NCBI GenBank assembly: GCA_934547065.1
Contig: CAKTEF010000021.1
Span: forward strand, 1-29,111
Origin: an uncultured Faecalibacterium sp.
GTDB lineage: Bacteria; Bacillota; Clostridia; Oscillospirales; Ruminococcaceae
Direction: 5' to 3'
Length of the DNA: 29,111 bases
The first letter of the stretch is position 1. Each line of letters starts with the position of its first letter. Made by a program: the position numbers and the translations under genes. The notes beneath the pieces were generated by a model. The model made no database searches, was not told the origin of the DNA, and was given only the letters and a program-made list of their open reading frames with translations. This document shows, piece after piece, positions 26,082 through 29,111 of the stretch.

Positions 26082-26238
26082 GGCTCTCCCTTTGGGAGCA
26101 ACAACGACGACCGCAGCCTGTGGCTGAAACAGGGAGACGTTGTTGGGGCCGTGGCCAGCAGGATGCAAGGCCCGCTCAAGGGCCGTAGCAGACGCTGGGT
26201 GCCACAACTCGTTTCTGTCACCGGAGGTGACTGAGAGG
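26082..26238. repeat. Partial family M element interrupted by repeat D copy 3
   Basis: Read on the minus strand it starts CCTCTCAGTC (26238 down to 26229), then hairpin GTCACC/GGTGAC and ACAG. It is then interrupted by D3 (26211 to 26098) and resumes with GCTCCCAAAGGGAGAGCC (26099 to 26082). The far terminal repeat is not recognisable. Its first bases code for the end of the rluA-like gene. Confidence 0.6.
26098..26211. repeat. Structured repeat, family D copy 3
   Basis: 114 bases, from GCAAC to ACAACTCG. Helix 1 is CAACAACG (26099-26106) with CGTTGTTG (26138-26145). Helix 2 is CAGCC-TGT-GGCTG (26114-26126). Helix 3 is GGCCC/GGGCC (26169-26184) under CCAGC/GCTGG. ACAGGGAG and GGGGCCG are conserved with copies 1 and 2. 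Confidence 0.75.
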
Positions 26239-26925
26239 GTGCCAGGGTTCGCCCTCCGGAGCATCCAGTGTGAACTCCATCTTCTCCCCTGTTTCCGGGT
26301 GTGCAAAGTACAGTCCGGCGCTTTGCAGGGCAATCGCCCCTTTGAACCGGCTGCCGTATTTGCCGTCGCCCCACAACGGGTGTCTGCGGGCGGCAAACTG
26401 CACCCGGATCTGATGGGTGCGCCCGGTGTGCAGCGTGATCTCGGCCAGGCTCAGGGAGCCGTCTGCCGAAGAAGCCGCAATGCGGTATTCCAGCACGGCT
26501 TCCCGCACCCCCTTGCGGGGGCGGCTGACCGGGAACACCCGGCCTTTCCGGCTGTCCTTGAACAAGTAATCCCGCAGCACCCCGGCTGCGGGCAGCTGCT
26601 CGTCCGGCACCCCGGCGACCACGGCCCGGTATTTTTTGATAAAACAGGGTTGCTGCGGCGTGCCGGGGCCCGGCTCTGCCCGGCCGTCCCGCACGGCGTA
26701 GGCCTGCTGGCTCTCCGTTACCTGCCGGGTCAGCGCGGCGGCTGCCCCGGGCGTTCTGGCACAGACCATCAGGCCCGAAACGCCGGTGTCCAGCCGGTGG
26801 ACGATGCCCACATAGGCATCCGGCCGGCCCCACAGCCTGCGCAGGGCGGCGGGCACGCCCTCCTCGCTGGAAAGCCCGGCGGGTTTGTTCACCACCACAA
26901 GGGCGGCATCCTCATAGACGATCAC
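26218..26925 (-). CDS. RluA-family pseudouridine synthase
   Basis: Isomerises uridine to pseudouridine in rRNA or tRNA. The protein has 235 aa. The catalytic Asp lies in HRLDTGVSGLMV, preceded by VVNKPAGLSS; GRTHQIRVQFA and HPLWGDGKYG follow, all RluA/RsuA landmarks. No S4 domain is present, so it is a short RluA-type. The start is GTG at 26925, overlapping the NUDIX stop in GTGA (4 bases), with GAGGG upstream: translationally coupled. The last residues (PLSHLR) and stop are encoded by the end of repeat M. The RNA target cannot be told from sequence. Confidence 0.9.
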   Translation of the reverse strand: MIVYEDAALVVVNKPAGLSSEEGVPAALRRLWGRPDAYVGIVHRLDTGVSGLMVCARTPGAAAALTRQVTESQQAYAVRDGRAEPGPGTPQQPCFIKKYRAVVAGVPDEQLPAAGVLRDYLFKDSRKGRVFPVSRPRKGVREAVLEYRIAASSADGSLSLAEITLHTGRTHQIRVQFAARRHPLWGDGKYGSRFKGAIALQSAGLYFAHPETGEKMEFTLDAPEGEPWHPLSHLR

Positions 26926-27473
26926 AGTTTGCCCTCGTCCACCAGCGCCTTGAGCTTGAGCACCCCGGCAATGGTCTTGCCGTCCTTGATCTCGCCGTTC
27001 ATCACCATCCGGTAGGCTGTTTCCAGCGGAACACGGTCCGGGGTCAGGAACTCGTCTGCGTCCAGGTGCATGGCCGTTTCGTGCAGGCCGGTGGCCACCC
27101 AGGTGTAGATGATCTCCGTATCGTAGCCCACCGTGGGGTAGAACTCGCCCAGGGAGGTGTAGGTGTCGGCGGTCAGGCCGCACTCCTCCTCCAGCTCGCG
27201 CCGGGCGGCATCAAAGGGATCCTCGCCCTTTTCCAGCTTGCCGGCGGGCAGCTCCCACAGCTCCTGCTGCATGGCATAGCGGAACTGGCGCACCAGGCAG
27301 ATGGTGCCGTCGGCAAAATAGGGCACGATGCAGGCCCCGCCGTGGTGATGCACCACTTCGCGGGTGGCGGTGCGGCCGTTTTCCAGCAGGGCGGTGTCCT
27401 TGGTCAGGGTGACCACCCGGCCCTCAAACAGAACTTCGCTGGTGAGCTTTTTTTCAAAATGTGCTGTGTCCAT
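26922..27473 (-). CDS. NUDIX hydrolase, ADP-ribose pyrophosphatase type
   Basis: Probably hydrolyses ADP-ribose to AMP and ribose 5-phosphate (NudF-like). The protein has 183 aa. An N-terminal strand region is followed by VRQFRYAMQQELWELPAGK. The full Nudix box has G-x5-E-x7-REL-x-EE-x-G, seen as GKLEKGED...RRELEEECGL. SLGEFYPTVGYDTE after it matches the ADP-ribose subgroup. The ATG at 27473 follows AAAGGA by ten bases. It forms a two-gene operon with the RluA gene. Confidence 0.9.
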   Translation of the reverse strand: MDTAHFEKKLTSEVLFEGRVVTLTKDTALLENGRTATREVVHHHGGACIVPYFADGTICLVRQFRYAMQQELWELPAGKLEKGEDPFDAARRELEEECGLTADTYTSLGEFYPTVGYDTEIIYTWVATGLHETAMHLDADEFLTPDRVPLETAYRMVMNGEIKDGKTIAGVLKLKALVDEGKL

Positions 27474-27691
27474 CGTATTTGCGTCCTTTCCCGGCAGGTT
27501 GATTTCTGCTCCCAGTTTACGGCAAGAACGGACTGCTTGTCAATTCAAAAATCAGGAGAAATGCAGAAATTTCCGATAAAAACGGCCCCGTGCGCCCGCT
27601 TAGCCGGAACGGGCCGGTGCAAAAGGGAGCGGCGTAAAAAACCTCCAAAAAAAATCTTTAATTTTTGTTGCGTTTTGCCAGTGGGTTTGCA
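27474..27691. other. Intergenic DNA between NUDIX gene and nifJ promoter
   Basis: Part of the 346-base gap between divergent genes. It holds AT-rich stretches and one imperfect GC-rich hairpin (CGGCCC/GGGCCG around 27585-27617). I see no gene and no strong minus-strand promoter for the NUDIX operon, although one must exist here. Confidence 0.5.
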
Positions 27692-27720
27692 TTTACTTTA
27701 GAGGCGGAATTTGCTAATAT
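27692..27720 (+). promoter_or_regulatory. Promoter of nifJ
   Basis: -35 TTTACT (27692-27697), 17-base spacer, -10 TAATAT (27715-27720) with TGC upstream (extended -10). An overlapping TATAAT (27718-27723) is an alternative -10. Confidence 0.6.
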
Positions 27721-27735
27721 AATATATGAGCAATA

Positions 27736-27792
27736 GTGCCTTTTGGGGTTCTCCGGCCCCAGCGGGGCGCGATTGCCCCGCGCAAAAGGTAC
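27736..27792 (+). promoter_or_regulatory. Branched hairpin in nifJ leader
   Basis: GTGCCTTTTG (27736-27745) pairs with CAAAAGGTAC (27783-27792) and encloses GGG/CCC and GCGGGGC/GCCCCGC (27762-27768 with 27775-27781). It begins close to the predicted transcript 5' end and ends about 18 bases before the GGAGG. It could stabilise the mRNA 5' end; no known riboswitch was recognised. Confidence 0.5.
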
Positions 27793-27819
27793 CAAATTCT
27801 GAACAATGGAGGAAGAAAA

Positions 27820-29111
27820 ATGCCTAGAGCAAAGCAAACCATGGATGGCAATACCGCTGCCGCTCATGTAGCATATGCCTACACGGACGTGGCTGCCATC
27901 TACCCCATTACCCCGTCTTCTCCGATGGCTGACTCTGTGGACCAGTGGTCTGCAGCCGGCCAGAAGAACATCTTCGGCAATCAGGTCAAGGTCGTTGAGA
28001 TGGAGTCCGAGGCCGGCGCCGCTGGTGCTGTCCACGGCTCTCTGGGTGCAGGTGCTGTTACCACCACCTTCACCGCTTCTCAGGGCCTGCTGCTGATGAT
28101 CCCCAATATGTACAAGATCGCTGCCGAGCAGCTGCCCTGCGTGTTCGATGTTTCGGCACGTACCGTTGCTACCCAGTCCCTGAACATCTTCGGTGATCAC
28201 AGCGACGTTATGGCATGCCGCCAGACCGGCTTTGCAATGCTGGTCGAGAGCAGCGTGCAGGAAGTCATGGATCTGTCCCCTGTCGCACATCTGTGCGCCA
28301 TCGAGGGCAAGGTTCCCTTCCTGAACTTCTTCGATGGCTTCCGTACTTCTCATGAGTACCAGAAGATCGAGAAGTGGGATTACGCCGATCTGAAGGAAAT
28401 GTGCAACATGGAGGCTGTGGAGGAGTTCCGTAAGAAGGCTCTGAACCCCGAGAACCCCAAGATGCGCGGCTCCCACGAGAACGGCGACGTGTTCTTCCAG
28501 CATCGTGAGGCATGCAACAGCGTTTACAACGCTCTGCCTGCTGTTGTTGAGAAGTACATGGCCAAGATCAACGCAAAGCTGGGCACCAACTACGATCTGT
28601 TCAACTACTACGGCGCACCCGATGCAGACCGTGTGATGATCGCTATGGGCTCTGTCTGCGACGTTGCCGACGAGGTCATCGATTACCTGAACGCCAAGGG
28701 CGAAAAGGTCGGTATCATCAAGGTCCGCCTGTATCGTCCCTGGGTGTCCTCCGCTCTGCTGAAGGTCCTGCCTGCTACCGCTAAGAAGGTCGCAGTTCTG
28801 GACCGCACCAAGGAGCCCGGCTCCCTGGGCGAGCCCCTGTACCTGGATGTCGCAGCAACCCTGCGTGAGGCTGGCAAGAATGATGTCATCCTGACCGGCG
28901 GCCGCTACGGCCTGGGCAGCAAGGACACTCCCCCGTCCTCCATCTTCGCTCTGTTCAAGGAGCTGGAGAAGGATCAGCCGAAGGAGCGCTTCACCCTGGG
29001 CATCACCGATGATGTCACCGGCCTGTCTCTGCCTGAGGTCAAGCCCGCTCCCATCACCGCAGCTGCTGGCACCAAGGAGTGCAAGTTCTGGGGTCTGGGC
29101 GGCGACGGCAC
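27820..29111 (+). CDS. nifJ: Pyruvate:ferredoxin oxidoreductase, N-terminal part
   Basis: Oxidises pyruvate to acetyl-CoA and CO2 with electrons to ferredoxin, the central step of anaerobic fermentation. 430 codons are present; the full enzyme has about 1,170-1,190 residues, so the window ends within it. Domain I begins with NTAAAHVAYAYTDVAAIYPITPSSPMAD and has the conserved Glu in EMESEAGAAGAVHGSL. Domain II follows, with VRLYRPW and TKEPGSLGEPLYLDV. The ATG at 27820 follows GGAGG by seven bases. Codon use (GCT, TCT, GTT, CGT alongside CTG, AAG) differs from the other genes and suggests very high expression. Confidence 0.96.
   Translation, partial: MPRAKQTMDGNTAAAHVAYAYTDVAAIYPITPSSPMADSVDQWSAAGQKNIFGNQVKVVEMESEAGAAGAVHGSLGAGAVTTTFTASQGLLLMIPNMYKIAAEQLPCVFDVSARTVATQSLNIFGDHSDVMACRQTGFAMLVESSVQEVMDLSPVAHLCAIEGKVPFLNFFDGFRTSHEYQKIEKWDYADLKEMCNMEAVEEFRKKALNPENPKMRGSHENGDVFFQHREACNSVYNALPAVVEKYMAKINAKLGTNYDLFNYYGAPDADRVMIAMGSVCDVADEVIDYLNAKGEKVGIIKVRLYRPWVSSALLKVLPATAKKVAVLDRTKEPGSLGEPLYLDVAATLREAGKNDVILTGGRYGLGSKDTPPSSIFALFKELEKDQPKERFTLGITDDVTGLSLPEVKPAPITAAAGTKECKFWGLGGDG

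Noticed and set aside
27806..27871. Short overlapping upstream frame (ATG at 27806) before nifJ
   Set aside because: Its ATG touches the nifJ GGAGG and has no ribosome site of its own; likely chance.

Overview
This is the chromosomal replication-origin region of a high-GC, Gram-positive Firmicute. Gene content and order (serS, parB, parA, noc, rsmG, mnmG, mnmE, jag, yidC, yidD, rnpA, rpmH | dnaA, dnaN, yaaA-like S4 gene, recF, remB, gyrB, gyrA), GC-rich codon use, noc/remB/jag/Mn-riboswitch biology and abundant palindromic intergenic repeats point to the Clostridia, family Oscillospiraceae. My best guess is Faecalibacterium or a close relative; this rests on recall of its genes and repeats, not on a search.

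Layout. Bases 1-13619 hold the left arm, with every gene on the minus strand: serS (cut by the window edge), parB, parA, noc, rsmG, a YbaK/ProXp-type deacylase, mnmG, mnmE, jag/khpB, yidC, yidD, rnpA and rpmH. Transcription flips at about 13.7-13.9 kb, where divergent promoters serve rpmH and dnaA. Bases 13976-23461 hold the right arm on the plus strand: dnaA, an origin-unwinding region, dnaN, S4 protein, recF, remB, gyrB, gyrA. Then follow mntP behind a yybP-ykoY (Mn2+) riboswitch and a low-GC lipoprotein gene. A minus-strand GntR regulator and a minus-strand NUDIX-rluA pair come next, and finally the 5' part of nifJ (pyruvate:ferredoxin oxidoreductase), which has a strongly biased codon set.

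How it works together. DnaA opens the origin between dnaA and dnaN, where a DnaA box, a GC cluster and a run of DnaA-trio triplets can be read directly. DnaN, RecF and gyrase support replication. ParA/ParB/Noc act on four 16-bp parS palindromes that bracket the origin. MnmG and MnmE form one tRNA U34-modifying enzyme; RnpA, RpmH, YidC, YidD and Jag serve tRNA maturation, the ribosome and membrane-protein insertion.

The least explained material is intergenic. At least three families of palindromic elements are present: a MITE-like element with CCTCTC ends (family M), a multi-hairpin element flanking mnmG (family H), and a 105-114 nt element (family D) present three times. Families D and H show compensatory base changes in several helices between copies, so their fold appears to be conserved. 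Family D sits nested inside other palindromes, and one M end supplies the last codons and stop of rluA. I do not recognise D or H as described RNA families. No tRNA, rRNA, CRISPR array, complete insertion sequence or phage gene was found.
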